This document shows positions 42,785 through 53,544 of a stretch of DNA of 64,000 nucleotides, piece after piece. The position numbers and the translations under genes are program-made. The notes below the pieces were generated by a model. The model searched no databases, was not told where the DNA came from, and saw only the letters and a program-made list of their open reading frames with translations. The stretch's first letter is position 1. Each line of letters begins with the position of its first letter. This DNA comes from Vandiemenella viatica. Its lineage: Eukaryota > Arthropoda > Insecta > Orthoptera > Morabidae. The stretch lies in the NCBI GenBank assembly GCA_031002005.1, contig CM061918.1, positions 44,738,047-44,802,046 of the forward strand, in the 5' to 3' direction.

Positions 42785-43767
42785 AAGTACTGCCAATTCT
42801 ACGGATTTATCCGTAGATCTAAGGATTTTTATAAAAAAGTTAGGATTTTCGGATTTAAAAAAATATCTGCGTATTTTTGCTACTTTTTACTCTGTGTTGA
42901 TTTTTTCTTATATTGGAATTTTGTTAATCTTTGAGCTTATAGTGTTAATACATTACAGAATAGTCAATAAATGCGAATCGTTTCCTTGCAACCGCTCGTG
43001 TGAACCAAAGATTGAAATAAAGCTCATATTTTGGTTATAAATTTCATAGATGTTACAGAACTATGTAATGCAGAACTGTCGGCGCACTCTTTATGCACGG
43101 CGACACACTCGCTGGCACAACTTACAAAGCAGTGTGTTCCGAGAAGGCCTAACCAATATCCGAGAGTATAAAGGGGTCGCAGTTTTTAACATTTTCTGTT
43201 ATATATGATATGCTGAATTTAATGTCAACAAAGAAAATGTATGGTCCAGAAAAAAGTAGGCACAGCAGCAGCAGTGATGAAAGTGACTGTATGAAACATA
43301 CCGAGCGTGGTGGTGTAACGGTTAGCGTTCTGGCCTCGCATTCGGGAGGACGGCGGTTCGAATCCCCGTCCGGGCATACAGATTTGGGTTTTCCATGGTT
43401 TCCCCAAATCACTCCAGGTGAATGCCGGGATGTTTCCTTCAAAAGGCCATGGCCGAAATCCTTCCCATTCCTTGCCCCCCATCCTTTCCCGTCTCTAAAG
43501 ACCTAGTTGTTATAGGAGACGTTAAACAGTTAAAAAAAAATGTATGAAACATGTTCAGCGATATTTCTTACTTTCAATCTAGAATATTATTTTATATTTC
43601 GAATTTTAAAGACCTGGAAATAAAAAGTATTCTTAATTTTGACTCTCTCTTCAATAACTATTGTTTCAATCTTTCAGTTAGCGAGTCTCCTGATTTTTGT
43701 ACCCTATCTACGGAAATTTTATCGGCCATATACGGATATTCAAAGCCAAGTTGCTGGCAGCACTGTA
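42785..43767. mobile_element. hAT-like non-autonomous element, copy 1, split by a SINE
   Basis: It is paralogous over its length to 51393-52050, sharing CTACGGATTTATCCGTAGAT, GCGAATCGTTTCCTTGCAAC, GAATATTATTTTATATTTCG and ATCTACGGAAATTTTATCGG. The left end GTACTGCCAA and reverse-complemented right end CAGTGCTGCCAGC are of hAT type. A SINE occupies 43300-43540 and a TA-flanked MITE is inserted at the right border. Without the SINE the length is about 740 bp. Confidence 0.7.
43300..43540 (+). repeat. SINE, young copy with 12-bp target duplication, second tail type
   Basis: The exact duplication TGTATGAAACAT flanks it (43288-43299 and 43541-43552), so the 241-bp insertion is fully delimited. 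It has head ACCGAGCGTGGTGGTGTAAC, B box GGTTCGAATCC (43355-43365), an intact body, and the GGAGACGTTAAACAGTTAAA tail with a short poly-A. The paralogous hAT element at 51 kb shows the unoccupied site. Confidence 0.97.
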
Positions 43768-43769
43768 TA

Positions 43770-44329
43770 CAGGGTGTTACAAAAAGGTACGGCCAAACTT
43801 TCAGGAAACATTCCTCACACACAAACAAAGAAAATATGTTATGTGGACATGTGTCCGGAAACGCTTACTTTCCATGTTAGAGCTCATTTTAGTTTCGTTA
43901 GTGTGTACTGTACTTCCTCGATTCACCGCCATTTATGGGGGCATTTGAAAGCCCTTGTCTACGCAACCCCGGTACCAAATGTAGAGACTCTTCGTGCTCG
44001 TATTGTGGACGGCTGTGATACAATACGCCATTCTCCAGGGCTGCATCAGCGCATCAGGGATTCCATGCGACGGAGGGTGGATGCATGTATCCTCGCTAAC
44101 GGAGGACATTTTGAACATTTCCTGTAACAAAGTGTTTGAAGTCACGCTGGTACGTTCTGTTGCTGTGTGTTTCCATTCCGTGTTTAATGTGATTTGAAGA
44201 GAAGTAATAAAATGAGCTCTAACATGGAAAGTAAGCGTTTCCGGACACATGTCCACATGACATATTTTCTTTGTTTGTGTGTGAAGAATGTTTCCTGAAA
44301 GTTTGGCCGTACCTTTTTGTAACACGCTG
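43770..44329 (+). mobile_element. TA-flanked foldback MITE, copy 3, longer deletion variant
   Basis: It has the same CAGGGTGTTACAAAAAGGTA arms as copies 1 and 2, with TA at 43768-43769 and 44330-44331. The interior keeps more transposase: HLWGHLKALVYATPVPNVET, then IVDGCDTIRHSPG and ending DACILANGGHFEHFL with stop at about 44126. The LWGHLK motif just follows the third catalytic Asp of mariner-type transposases, so the deletion removed everything upstream of it. The other two copies lost 100 bp more. Confidence 0.9.
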
Positions 44330-44589
44330 TATACTTTCCTCATCGCATGAGGTACCGGCAACCTCACCAGACTGTATTCAGTCTGGCGGTGGACAGTGGT
44401 CATAATGTTTTAGCTCATCAGTGTATTTTGAGGGGATTTGAAACATTAGCGTTTGGTTTAAAATCTGAGATTTGTGTCATCAGGTTATCTTTACTATAAA
44501 CGGTGCTGAAAATTAAAATGTGATTGAAACATTAACAAAGTAGTAGATGTGATGCTGTCCTAACGCCGTTCTGTAAATGTGTCTTCCCA

Positions 44590-44790
44590 CGGCCTGTGCG
44601 TTTAGCGGCCGCGCCGGACGAGCACCCAACAAGTGTCCGGCGCCTCTGCTGGAAGGGATGGCGCGCCACTATCCGTCGCCCAGCCGGTAAACATCAAACG
44701 CCCGGGTAGCTGAAACGACTCAAGGCAACGTGGTGGGGAGGTGGCGAGGGCTAGCCTGCGGCGCGTGCTCATCCGTAAAATTCGGTTGCA
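44590..44790 (-). repeat. GC-rich interspersed repeat, copy 2
   Basis: Reverse-complemented it aligns with 9060-9245 through CCACCTCCCCACCACGTTGC, GTTTCAGCTACCCGGGCGTT and TAGTGGCGCGCCATCC. Flanking DNA is AT-rich. Confidence 0.6.
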
Positions 44791-45670
44791 AGGGCCGTGG
44801 GAAGCTACCATAAATGTTGGATATTTAATCTGGCCATAGTGCAGCAAACCCACAGAGTCATTGAATGCTAGTGGCACACGAGATAACTGATGACGATTTA
44901 CAAGTCGACCAGAAAATGTTTCAGATCTTCTCTCTATACCACATGTCAGAGTTACGGTGGGCAGTACGTATTTTCGAAAAGATCAGAAATTTTATGCCGA
45001 CATCTGCAAATTGAGTACCACAGAATATTGTTCTCGGAGAAAGTTTGGTGCTTCTCTGAAGTATCGACCCGTTATCGACGCTGATGTTTTGCAAACTGCG
45101 CCGCAGTTTTTACTCAATTAGAGGTTATTCCGGCCAATTTACCTGGATCCAATTTTCGTGGCGGAGTTGCCGGCTGATTAATCTCCCGCAGCCCCGGGCT
45201 AGAGACTCCAATGGGATGATTTGCCTTCTCCTCCGCGGAATAATGCCGGAGAAAACCTGCAATCGGCAAGGCAGACCTCTTTCCAATCTGCACGCACAAG
45301 CGAAAACTGTTCACCAACTTCGACTGAAATACCAGATGGTAACTCTTCTCGTGTCTATTACAAGTGTGCTCTGAAAAGCTTTCGTTCTGTTTATTATGGT
45401 GACATAGATGTTTATACAAAATGGCTAGAGAGAAATGTTTCCTTGCATACAGTAATGTATCGTCATACGGGTGCTGTCTACATTCAACGATATTAAATTT
45501 GTAAATTGATTATTATAATTGCTTTTTTGCAACTTTAATTTCTACCCTCGCTGCTTTGATTAATAGTGCGCAGTCCTTAATGTTTTCTTTCTACTTTGTA
45601 GAAAATTTAAATTATGTTCCCGTACTTTATTGAAGGGCTGTGTTTAAATTTTTCAAAATTAAGAAATTAC
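44791..45670. other. unassigned DNA
   Basis: Overlapping frames at 45084-45496 have mixed composition (for example FQSARTSENCSPTSTEIPDG) but no recognisable domain. Confidence 0.3.
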
Positions 45671-45673
45671 GTA

Positions 45674-45884
45674 CACACTTTGACAGTAAATTTGGCGGCC
45701 GCTGAAAAATTCTATCACTCTTATTTTGCAAAATCTGACATCACTGTCATTCTAAGAAACAGTAACGAAAATACTGGCTTGCCAGTATTACATTACTGTT
45801 TCCTGGGATGACATTGATGTCAGATTTTGCAAAATATGAGTGATAGAATTTTTCAGCGGCCGCCAAATTTATTGTCAAAGTGTG
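45674..45884. mobile_element. long-palindrome MITE, 211 bp
   Basis: The two arms (about 45674-45774 and 45790-45884) are near-complete reverse complements over roughly 95 bases: CACACTTTGACAGTAAATTT, GGCGGCCGCTGAAAAATTCT, ATCACTC and TTTTGCAAAATCTGACATCA pair with their right-arm counterparts. TA flanks both sides (45672-45673 and 45885-45886), suggesting a Tc1/mariner-mobilised element. No coding content. Confidence 0.8.
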
Positions 45885-45887
45885 TAC

Positions 45888-46249
45888 TTTAAATCAATTT
45901 TTCTTCTCCCTCAGGAGAATTTGTGCAATCGTCCATCTCTTCCTACCTCATCACTTCAACAGACTGATTACAAGCTACACCCTCAGTTATCTACTTCATA
46001 CGTTCTAATATTTTCCTTTCTCTACTGTTTTGACAAAAAACTTAAATAAATTTTGACTAAAAATTTAACCAGATCCTCTTGTTCTAAAGTATAACTCACT
46101 ATCCTCTACTTTCTTTTTGTAAAACTCTTCCAAAAACTTCATTCCTCGGCCATGATTTCCAAAACGGACTCATTTTGTGCATTACTGTCCAGCAAGTTGT
46201 CGAATACTATAGCACCACATTTCAATTGCTTTAATCTTCCTTCTTTATC
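45888..46249. other. unassigned AT-rich DNA
   Basis: Nothing recognised. Confidence 0.35.
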
Positions 46250-46437
46250 ACCGAGCTCTGTAGGTCAGCGATAACGCCAGGGTTTCGTATCGGGGGGAAT
46301 CCTGAAATCACTACAGGCGAATGCTAGGATGGTTCGTGCAAAACACTGACCGTATTTCCTCCTGTTCTTTGTCGCTAATGGTCTCTCTCTCCTCTAATAA
46401 CCTTGATATCGACAATGCGTAAAGGTCGAAGCAAAAA
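46250..46437 (+). repeat. SINE, diverged
   Basis: ACCGAGCTCTGTAGGTCAGC, GGGTTTCGTATC (B-box remnant), CACTACAGGCGAATGCTAGG and TCGACAATGCGTAAAGG keep the SINE order. Confidence 0.7.
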
Positions 46438-46556
46438 TTTAATAGAAAATAAGAGCGTCTTTATAATTTTCCTGCAGTCTAAAGACAGTGATCCAAATCT
46501 CTTTCCTAAGGTGAGTGTTGCAACTAACATATAAAGCTCTAGTTCATAAATATACA

Positions 46557-46856
46557 CTGTTCACTCCAAACTGGCGCCTCAATGTCATGTTACCCTGGCC
46601 TCCCTCCTATCAGCTCATCTCTTCCTTCCTCTACTAGCTGACAGCTGTGTCCAGATAGACGAGTGGCAAATTTCGTTTTCTCATGTACACTCTTTGGCAA
46701 AAAAATTGACTGTCGGCGCCTGAGTCTGAGTCTCTTATTTAGACTCAGGCGCCGACAGTCAATTTTTTTTGCCAAAGAGTGTACGTGTGGAGCGGAGTGG
46801 GGATAGAGCAGAGTGGCCTTGAGCCGTCTCTGTTAACTGAATGGACTATAACAAAA
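46557..46856 (+). repeat. interspersed repeat with CTGTTCA ends, copy 3, interrupted by a MITE
   Basis: CTGTTCACTCCAAACTGGCG, GATAGACGAGTGGCAAAT and GGGGATAGAGCAGAGTGGCC align with 27158-27355. The 94-bp palindromic MITE at 46688-46781 splits it at a TA. Confidence 0.65.
46688..46781. mobile_element. 94-bp foldback MITE with near-perfect 40-bp arms
   Basis: CACTCTTTGGCAAAAAAATT and GACTGTCGGCGCCTGAGTCT form the left arm, and its reverse complement forms the right arm (one extra T in the T-run), with a 13-base loop. TA lies on both sides (46686-46687 and 46782-46783). The paralogous repeat at 27 kb has the single TA without the insertion, proving the borders. Confidence 0.92.
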
Positions 46857-47020
46857 TTATCTTACTGGCCGACTAAATTTTCGTTGTACAGACACGTTTA
46901 GTTACTACATTAATCGGTACTCTACTAAATTACTATCATAGTGCCAACCAAGTCTTAGAGACCTTTAACAGACGGGCAGGCAGTGGAGCCAGGATCATGG
47001 CTCCGTTTCCTTCGGTTTAA

Positions 47021-48307
47021 GGTCCGAGCTCACTAGGGCGGGCCTCATCGCATCGCAGAAATGCGTCAGCAATCGCTTAACACTGATTCTAATGGGGTAA
47101 CGCACACCACAGGAGGGTCGAGTCGGGGCGGGCCGCGTCGCGTCGCATTGGCGTATCGCTTCCCTAGGCGTATTTTTCCGCCTGTGCGCCTCGATGCGCT
47201 CAGTCGCGAGCAGGTTTGCGATAGGAGCTCCAACAGTACTGACTTTTGTAACTTGTATGTTCTTATTTCTGTGAATTAACTGCATTACTTCAACAAAATT
47301 GGCTGCATATTTGCACGCAGGATGGTGGATGATTTTTGATACAAAAAAATAAATAATATAAGTAATTACAATCTGAACATTTAATTACTTTAAGAACTTT
47401 AATAAAGATGAAAAAATTATAAAATTTCTAGCTTATGCTCACTTGTTCTTTGCTTGTATGTTTTAACGTAAACTATTCAAACGTAGTGGATAAAGAGCAC
47501 TGCATCTCATTAGTAATGACTTTCAAAGAGTTTTATGATTTACAAGACGCAAAATATAATAAAAAAAATATTTGGAAGGAAATAGGAAACTAGTCAAAAC
47601 AACCAGGTATAATGTCATGTTTCGTATTTTATTTTTTGTTTATTTTACGTGTGCATTATAAATTTCTATCACTTTCTTTGAATGCCGCTTGTAAAGCTTC
47701 GTGTTACCAATTGACCTAATTGTTTAAAATTTTTTTGTGAAATTATTCCAAATCTTAATGATTTATGATGTAACCTAGAAACCTGTGTAAGTCAAATATT
47801 GAAATTTTTTTGTTGTCATTGTCGTTCTTACCTTCTGCAACCCAATTCCCAATATCGTTAATCAAAAGGTTATGAATACAGCACGTGGCTAGTATTACTT
47901 TATTTATCTTATTATATAACACCGACATAACACAGCTATTAAAACCATGAAAAACATTCATTTTTCTGCATTAAAAATAAAGAGAACTGCAATTCGGTAG
48001 AACTGTTATAACAAGTTTGTCATCTAATGTGCCTAAGAAATGCGAAAAATTTCTTTTTAAATTAAACCCACTGCCTTTTATGCTTAATTTTCTTCTTCTT
48101 CAATGAATATATAAAAATAAGAGCCCTTAGTCTGCTGTGTCCATTTGCAGTGCAGAAGCGGCGGAATAATCGTCGAGAACCGAAGGCGGTGACAGTAAAA
48201 GAAATGCGATTCGCTGCGTCCAGATGTGCGTTGCAGCATTTTCGCTCAATGCGATGCGACCCGATGCGATGCGATGCGGCCTGCTGTAGTGTGCGCGTAC
48301 TACCTTT
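47021..48307 (-). mobile_element. PIF/Harbinger-like element
   Basis: The left end GTCCGAGCTCACTAGGGCGG and reverse-complemented right end GTACGCGCACACTACAGCAG are followed on both sides by GGCC-CATCGCATCGC, giving about 34 bp of imperfect terminal repeat. CGATGCGATGC-type subterminal motifs are abundant. The minus strand between them carries a HARBI1-like transposase fragment. The exact target duplication is unclear. Confidence 0.65.
47755..47961 (-). pseudogene. PIF/Harbinger transposase C-terminal fragment
   Basis: The frame includes NKINKVILATCCIHNLLIND. This matches the V-KI--AC-VLHN-L motif at the end of the DDE nuclease domain of HARBI1-type transposases, where the preceding catalytic region would lie further right. 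Only about 68 codons are open and no start or catalytic residues are visible. Confidence 0.7.
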
Positions 48308-49680
48308 GAACACTGTGCGCCAAGCGTACGGCGCGGATGCCTACACGCCAGGCGCTCACTGTTCGGGAAGGTACCGTAGAACCTCCGCGCCGCTTCTGGT
48401 TGTATTTTTTACGCAGTTTTCTGGTCTTGCAGGCGAATTAAGAAATTCGGTGATTTCCCCTCGTAAAAATAAGAATAACACCTTAGAATGCATCTTACTC
48501 GGTTGGAAGACTAAATCGTAATCCTCTCTTTCCTACGTTAGCAAAGATCATCTTTAGTAACCTCAACCGCCTACCAGAACTTAAACCGGAAAAAAAGATA
48601 TAGTATTATAGTAAGAAACTCAACTGATTGACAAAAGAAGAGTATCACCAAGGGGTTTGGCTAGAAATAAAACGCTTGGCACTTAGATTTTAAACATCTC
48701 TTATTTGAACATATTTTAAAATTAGTTTGAAATAAAATCAATTTAAAAAAAATAAATAAAAAGATTAAATTTAATGTTAACACTTTTTCTGTACAGTGTA
48801 ATAATTTGGGTGTGTAAGGTTAGAGATGTTGCTTACGAATACTAAATAATTCGATCTGTATTTCCATACTCTTTATAGGACTTTGTTTACGTGCTAAATG
48901 CAAACACGTCTGTCATGACTACAAAGTTCCCGTATTCCGACCTGATCAATGAAATCTGTATGGCTGGATCGAGCATCGAACATGCATCCACACAAATGGT
49001 GCGCCTGAACCTTATCTATCCCCCGAGTTCGGTGACCGTGTATCCATAGAATACTACTGTATAGCTGGCTGCGTCTGTCTGTCTCCCTTTGTCTAGGCAC
49101 CACGCGCCAAGTTTGAATGCTAATGAGCTAGCTTAAAATCTGCTGTGTATCTTATGACTCTACCTGACTGGGAACGGAGTAAGAAATAATAATCAATTCT
49201 TATCGAGAACTTATATGAACCACAGATCAATCTGCATCTCAGATGAGCACTCCTTACCGAGATACCAAAGATTACGAAACACACAAACACTACACCCTTT
49301 GGATTCTGTTGGTATTGTTTTTGACTACGAACTTTTTTGTTTTTCATTTTTTTGAAATACTAGCTCTTACATGCGACTTTATACACGTCGACTTAAAATT
49401 TTATTGATAGAATTGGGTATAGAAAGCTGTAAGTTACCCAAAATGTGTTTAAAAAGAAGGGAGTCGCGATAATGTGACGGGGAAACCATCACAATACCAT
49501 TTTACCATTGGATATGTCTCATGAAGAGAACCAATTAGCAACATGATTAAAAATAGCAATAAACTAAGAGGGGGCAGATTTTTGTTTGTGGTTTACAAAT
49601 ATATCACTTGCTGGGGATATCTTATGTGAATATCGTTTTGTACACATTTTAGGTTTTTCTGTCATTTACTAAGGTAAATA
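48308..49680. other. unassigned AT-rich DNA
   Basis: No recognised gene or repeat. Frames are short. Confidence 0.35.
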
Positions 49681-49683
49681 GCC

Positions 49684-49735
49684 AAACTGACTGCGAGAAA
49701 AACAAACCCTGAGCGACCGATATAACAGAGACATT
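49684..49735 (+). repeat. RTE-like tail repeat, 5' fragment
   Basis: CAAACTGACTGCGAGAAAAA, CAAACCCTGAGCGACCGATA and TAACAGAGAC match the start of the family (27950 downwards on the minus strand). Confidence 0.55.
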
Positions 49736-49745
49736 GTACTAGATA

Positions 49746-51064
49746 CCATTTATTGGCTGCTGGGTGAGCAGAAAACGTGAACATCAAGTACATAAAAAGG
49801 GAGGGGGGAATTATTATAAATAATTCTGAAAAATGAAAACATTTAAAATATATAATGAAGGATGAAGGTCAGAACTAGAACCATGAATATTAGACACAAA
49901 ACAATACCTCATTTATTGTGTCTTATGGCTTTTACAAGGCCGGGTAATAATTAACTTTACGTTACACACAATTAGATCATCAAAAACAAGCAATACCCGC
50001 CGTTTACAATCCGCCGGTGAAAGCAAACAAAACTGGATTGAAATATTTCAACAACTAATAAAAACAGCAAAGTTAACATGGAACAACGTGGCAACACAGG
50101 CCATCAAATTGGAGCTAACATTATACTGTAACAAAGGAAAATCCCAGGGGCGCCGTATAAAATGAAAGAAAAGCATCAAAATGAATTTACAAATAACAAG
50201 ATGCTTGAAAATTTAAAGTGAAATATAAAACCAGCTAGCTCAGTAGTGAATGACGGGAGCGGAGTCTTATCCCAGGAACCGCTTAAGGGCTCACAAGTCC
50301 GTTAAAATCCATTGAATAGTGACCGCCAGTATCCGGTACATTACCATAAAGTCATCGACGTGATGGAGCGTGACAGACAATGTCACTGCAGCTGTGGAAG
50401 CCAAATAAGCGGATACGACCGCGTTATTAGGATAACTTCCAGAAAATGGCAGGCATGCCACTCAACATCTCGCTTCCCAAAGCAAGAATGATCACAATCG
50501 TACAATGATCATCAGACGAGAGCGTGTCGGCTGACACGTCTGTTCATCTCCTCGTCCAGGCCGCAAGTGTCGTCTAAGATGGCTTCTTCTTCTTCTTCTT
50601 CTTCTTCTTCTTCGGAAAGTTGCCACTCCACATGTAACAAAACTCCCTTGAATTAGTACTGTAGACCCCAATAAATGTTCATGATTGGCTATCTACACAT
50701 TTCCGTCGTCACGTGTTTGATATCATGCCTCGCATTCGCCGCCTCCCTCCGCGCGTTTTCCTGCCTGGCCTTCAGGACAGTCGCCGGGGTGGGGAAGGTC
50801 AGCGCCCCGCTAACGGGAGATATCCGTTGTGAGGCTGTGGCGCCGCCCGGTCGGAGAGGTCCCCATTGTTCCACTCTCAACCGTCCGAAAAATGGCGGTT
50901 CCAGCCTTCAATATTCACTACCTTTCTGAGCCCTGAGCTTTACAGAAAATTAAATCTACCACAAACTATACTTTCGGCTGCCCTGGTTTAACATATGTTT
51001 AATCTATCCATACAACCCTCACTATTTACGCTATTTACATGTCACTAGATTTTAATAAATTAAT
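49746..51064. other. unassigned, includes a GC-rich patch at 50720-50900
   Basis: The GC-rich patch contains competing open frames on both strands (50675-50929 + and 50689-50880 -) without recognised domains. A CTT microsatellite lies at 50583-50613. Confidence 0.3.
50583..50613. repeat. (CTT)n microsatellite
   Basis: About ten perfect CTT units. Confidence 0.95.
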
Positions 51065-51129
51065 AAATTTGAATATCATAAAAAATTATGAATATAATTA
51101 ATAACAATTTAATTATATTCATTATGGGT

Positions 51130-51360
51130 GACGCTGTCACACCACAACATACACACGATATCCGTCTGTCTGTCATCTTTCGGTTACTTTTCAAAACTTC
51201 ATTGCAAATTGTTATTTTTGTACCGAAAAAGTTTCCTATTTCCTTCATAATGATAAATAGCATTTCACTGTCAAATTTCATCATGATTGGTTTAGCCATT
51301 TAGTCGTGAAAATGTCACAAACAGACGGAGCTACTTTCGCATTTATAATATTTATAAAAT
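51130..51360 (+). repeat. RTE-like tail repeat
   Basis: CACACGATATCCGTCTGTCT, GATTGGTTTAGCCATTTAGT, ACAAACAGACGGAGC and TTCGCATTTATAATATTTAT follow the family order. Confidence 0.65.
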
Positions 51361-51392
51361 TTCTCGGAAAACCACTGCATCAGAGATTAACA

Positions 51393-52050
51393 CAGCGCTG
51401 ACAAACTTACGGATTTATCCGTAGATCTACGGATTTTTTTTAAAATTGTATTTTGCTAAAATATCTACGGATTTTTGGTTCTTTTTATTATTCATTGATT
51501 TTCCTTATTTTGGTGTTTTGTCAAACTTTCAGAGTATATTGTCACTGTATTACAGAACTTTCAATAATTGTGAATCGTTTCCTTGTAACCGCTCGCGTGA
51601 ACCAACGATTGGAATGAAATAAAGCTCATTTTTCGTTTGATTATAGATTTTATAGATCTTAAAAGATCGCAATACACAACTATCAGCGCACTCTTTATGC
51701 ACGGTGACCCGCTCATTGGCACGGCATTAAAAAGCAGTGACTTCCGAGATTCGAACAATGTTCACAAAGAAAATGTGTGGTCTTAAAAAACAAAAAATGG
51801 TAGGCATACCAGTGACGAAAGTGATGATGCATGAAACATGTTCAGAGAGATTTCTTACTTTCACTGTAGAATATTATTTTGTATTTCGGCTTTGAAAGGC
51901 CTGGAAATAAAGTATTCTTAATTTTGGGTCTCTCTTCAGTAATTATTGTTTCAGTGTTTCACTTAGCGAGTCTCCGGATTTTTATACCCAATCTACGGAA
52001 ATTTTAGCGATCATCTGCGGATATTCAAAGCTAAGAGGCTGGCAGCAATG
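51393..52050. mobile_element. hAT-like non-autonomous element, copy 2, uninterrupted
   Basis: Left end CAGCGCTGACAAAC and reverse-complemented right end CATTGCTGCCAGCC fit hAT termini. Flanks are GATTAACA (51385-51392) and TATTAACA (52051-52058), an 8-bp target duplication with one mismatch. A palindrome GGATTTATCCGTAGATCTACGGAT lies near the left end (about 51410-51434). No transposase frame. It is the empty-site paralogue of 42785-43767. Confidence 0.78.
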
Positions 52051-52058
52051 TATTAACA

Positions 52059-52732
52059 CTCTTATAAACGTAATGAAATTGCGGAACTTAATTTAAGGTA
52101 AAGGTTTCAAAGATGCTACATTACAAACGTTTATCCTTTGCTCCTAGAACTCAAACAAAAGGCAAACGCATTACTACGCACACCAACGGTCTACGTGCAT
52201 AAAGCAACGGGAAAATGCTAGAAATCGAAAAGATATTTATAGACTGCGTAAGTAAAACTGAGGTTGATAGCTTGGTGTTGGTGGAGGTAAGCATCAGTAT
52301 TGTCGTCAAGGATTTTGGCGGCGCAATGAAGATGTCGTATCCAGCGCTGTGATCGCTAACCGAACACCCCTGACAGTAGGCTGAGTGTGTATTTAAATAC
52401 TTTACGAGGTTACAGCTTCCAAGAAACATCCTCAGTCTGCTCGTCATGTGGACTTAGGTGGTGGTCTATAGAGGGGAAAATATATTGTTTGCCGAGGATC
52501 CTTTACCCTGCGCTCCATGGAGGCAGAATCTGGGGGGGGGGGGGGGGCGAGCGGACTCTTCGGAGACCCCTTAGAGATCGGTTCGGAATGTGATCTGGCA
52601 TTTATTGGTTTCCAGTTATCGACGCAACAAATTCTGCTGCCACTCGAGAAAAAAAACTCTTGCGCAGCCTTTTGGTGTTGAACGAAGATTACTTTGTCCC
52701 GCTATTTAAAATTGCCTGCTGAACTGAGCCTG
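52059..52732. other. unassigned DNA with a G-run
   Basis: A minus frame at 52151-52447 is open for 98 codons without a recognised domain. A run of about 16 G lies near 52532-52547. Confidence 0.3.
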
Positions 52733-52806
52733 GTTGGAGGGCTGTTACGATTCCGTCTGGCAGTGTGGAGGATATGAGTTCGATTCCTGGTCCAGCTATC
52801 CAGATA
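52733..52806 (+). repeat. SINE head fragment, diverged
   Basis: GAGGGCTGTTACGATTCCGT, GAGTTCGATTCCTGGTCCAG and CTATCCAG retain the tRNA-like head and its junction with the body; the body is missing. Confidence 0.5.
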
Positions 52807-53109
52807 CGGACAAAGGCAGATGAAGGGACAGTGGTTTGACTCTGTTCAGGATGTTCAAGCAGCATCGACGAGGGCTCTCAACAGCGTCCCCGAATCTGAC
52901 TTCCGGAAGGTGTACGGCCAATGGCAGCAAAGTAATTCTAAGTGTAGCTGCCCAAGGGTGCTATTTCGAAGAGGATTAAGGAATTGTAAACATATCTTCA
53001 ATATATATTTTTAAATCAGTCCTACTACCTTGTAGTTAAATGACGGAAATAAATATTCACATGCTGTTGTGTGTTCTGTATCTAATTTTAACTGTGACAA
53101 ATAATATTA
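52807..53109. other. unassigned DNA
   Basis: A plus frame at 52820-53014 shows no motif. Confidence 0.3.
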
Positions 53110-53248
53110 ATAAGAAGCTACGTGTCTTGGCTTGGAACACCCCTCCCCCCCTCCGTTCCCCCTCTCCCTCGTAGCTCAGCGTAGCTTTCCAGCCGACCCC
53201 TCCCCTCCCCTCCCCTAGACGGAGCCACGTAGTTTATGTACGCTCCCC
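53110..53248. repeat. right-end fragment of the GGGAGCG MITE family
   Basis: GGAGCCACGTAGTTTATGTA followed by CGCTCCCC is the right terminus seen at 7076. It is preceded by C-rich runs equivalent to the G-rich interior of that element. The left end is missing. Confidence 0.6.
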
Positions 53249-53544
53249 GACGTAGAGACTATATCACGGCACTATCTACTGCATGATTCAAGTTTGCTAT
53301 TTCCTTAAATGAAACCAGAACAAAACACAAAATGGAAAGGAATGCTATCCATAGAAGATATTGGGAGACTTTTAAGAAGATTATATAATTCTCTGTTTTA
53401 TATATAGTGTATATGGTATTTCGTATCTCTGGTTAAAGGGAATTGAACGTGGCGTTAAGGATTTAGCAAGATGCCTATGTGGAGATGAAGCCTGATATTG
53501 GTACTACTCATTCGGCTACTGGAGTAATGTTTTCAGTACTACCG

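Noticed and set aside
43310..43372. SINE head as a functional tRNA gene
   Set aside because: A and B boxes are present, but it is continuous with the SINE body and repeated many times; the cloverleaf is not maintained.
43639..44127. 162-codon open frame as an intact transposase
   Set aside because: Only the last 60 or so codons are transposase; the first part is hAT sequence and the MITE arm.
52151..52447. LRMFLGSCN as a gypsy reverse transcriptase connection motif
   Set aside because: The similarity covers fewer than ten residues and the following sequence does not fit the family.
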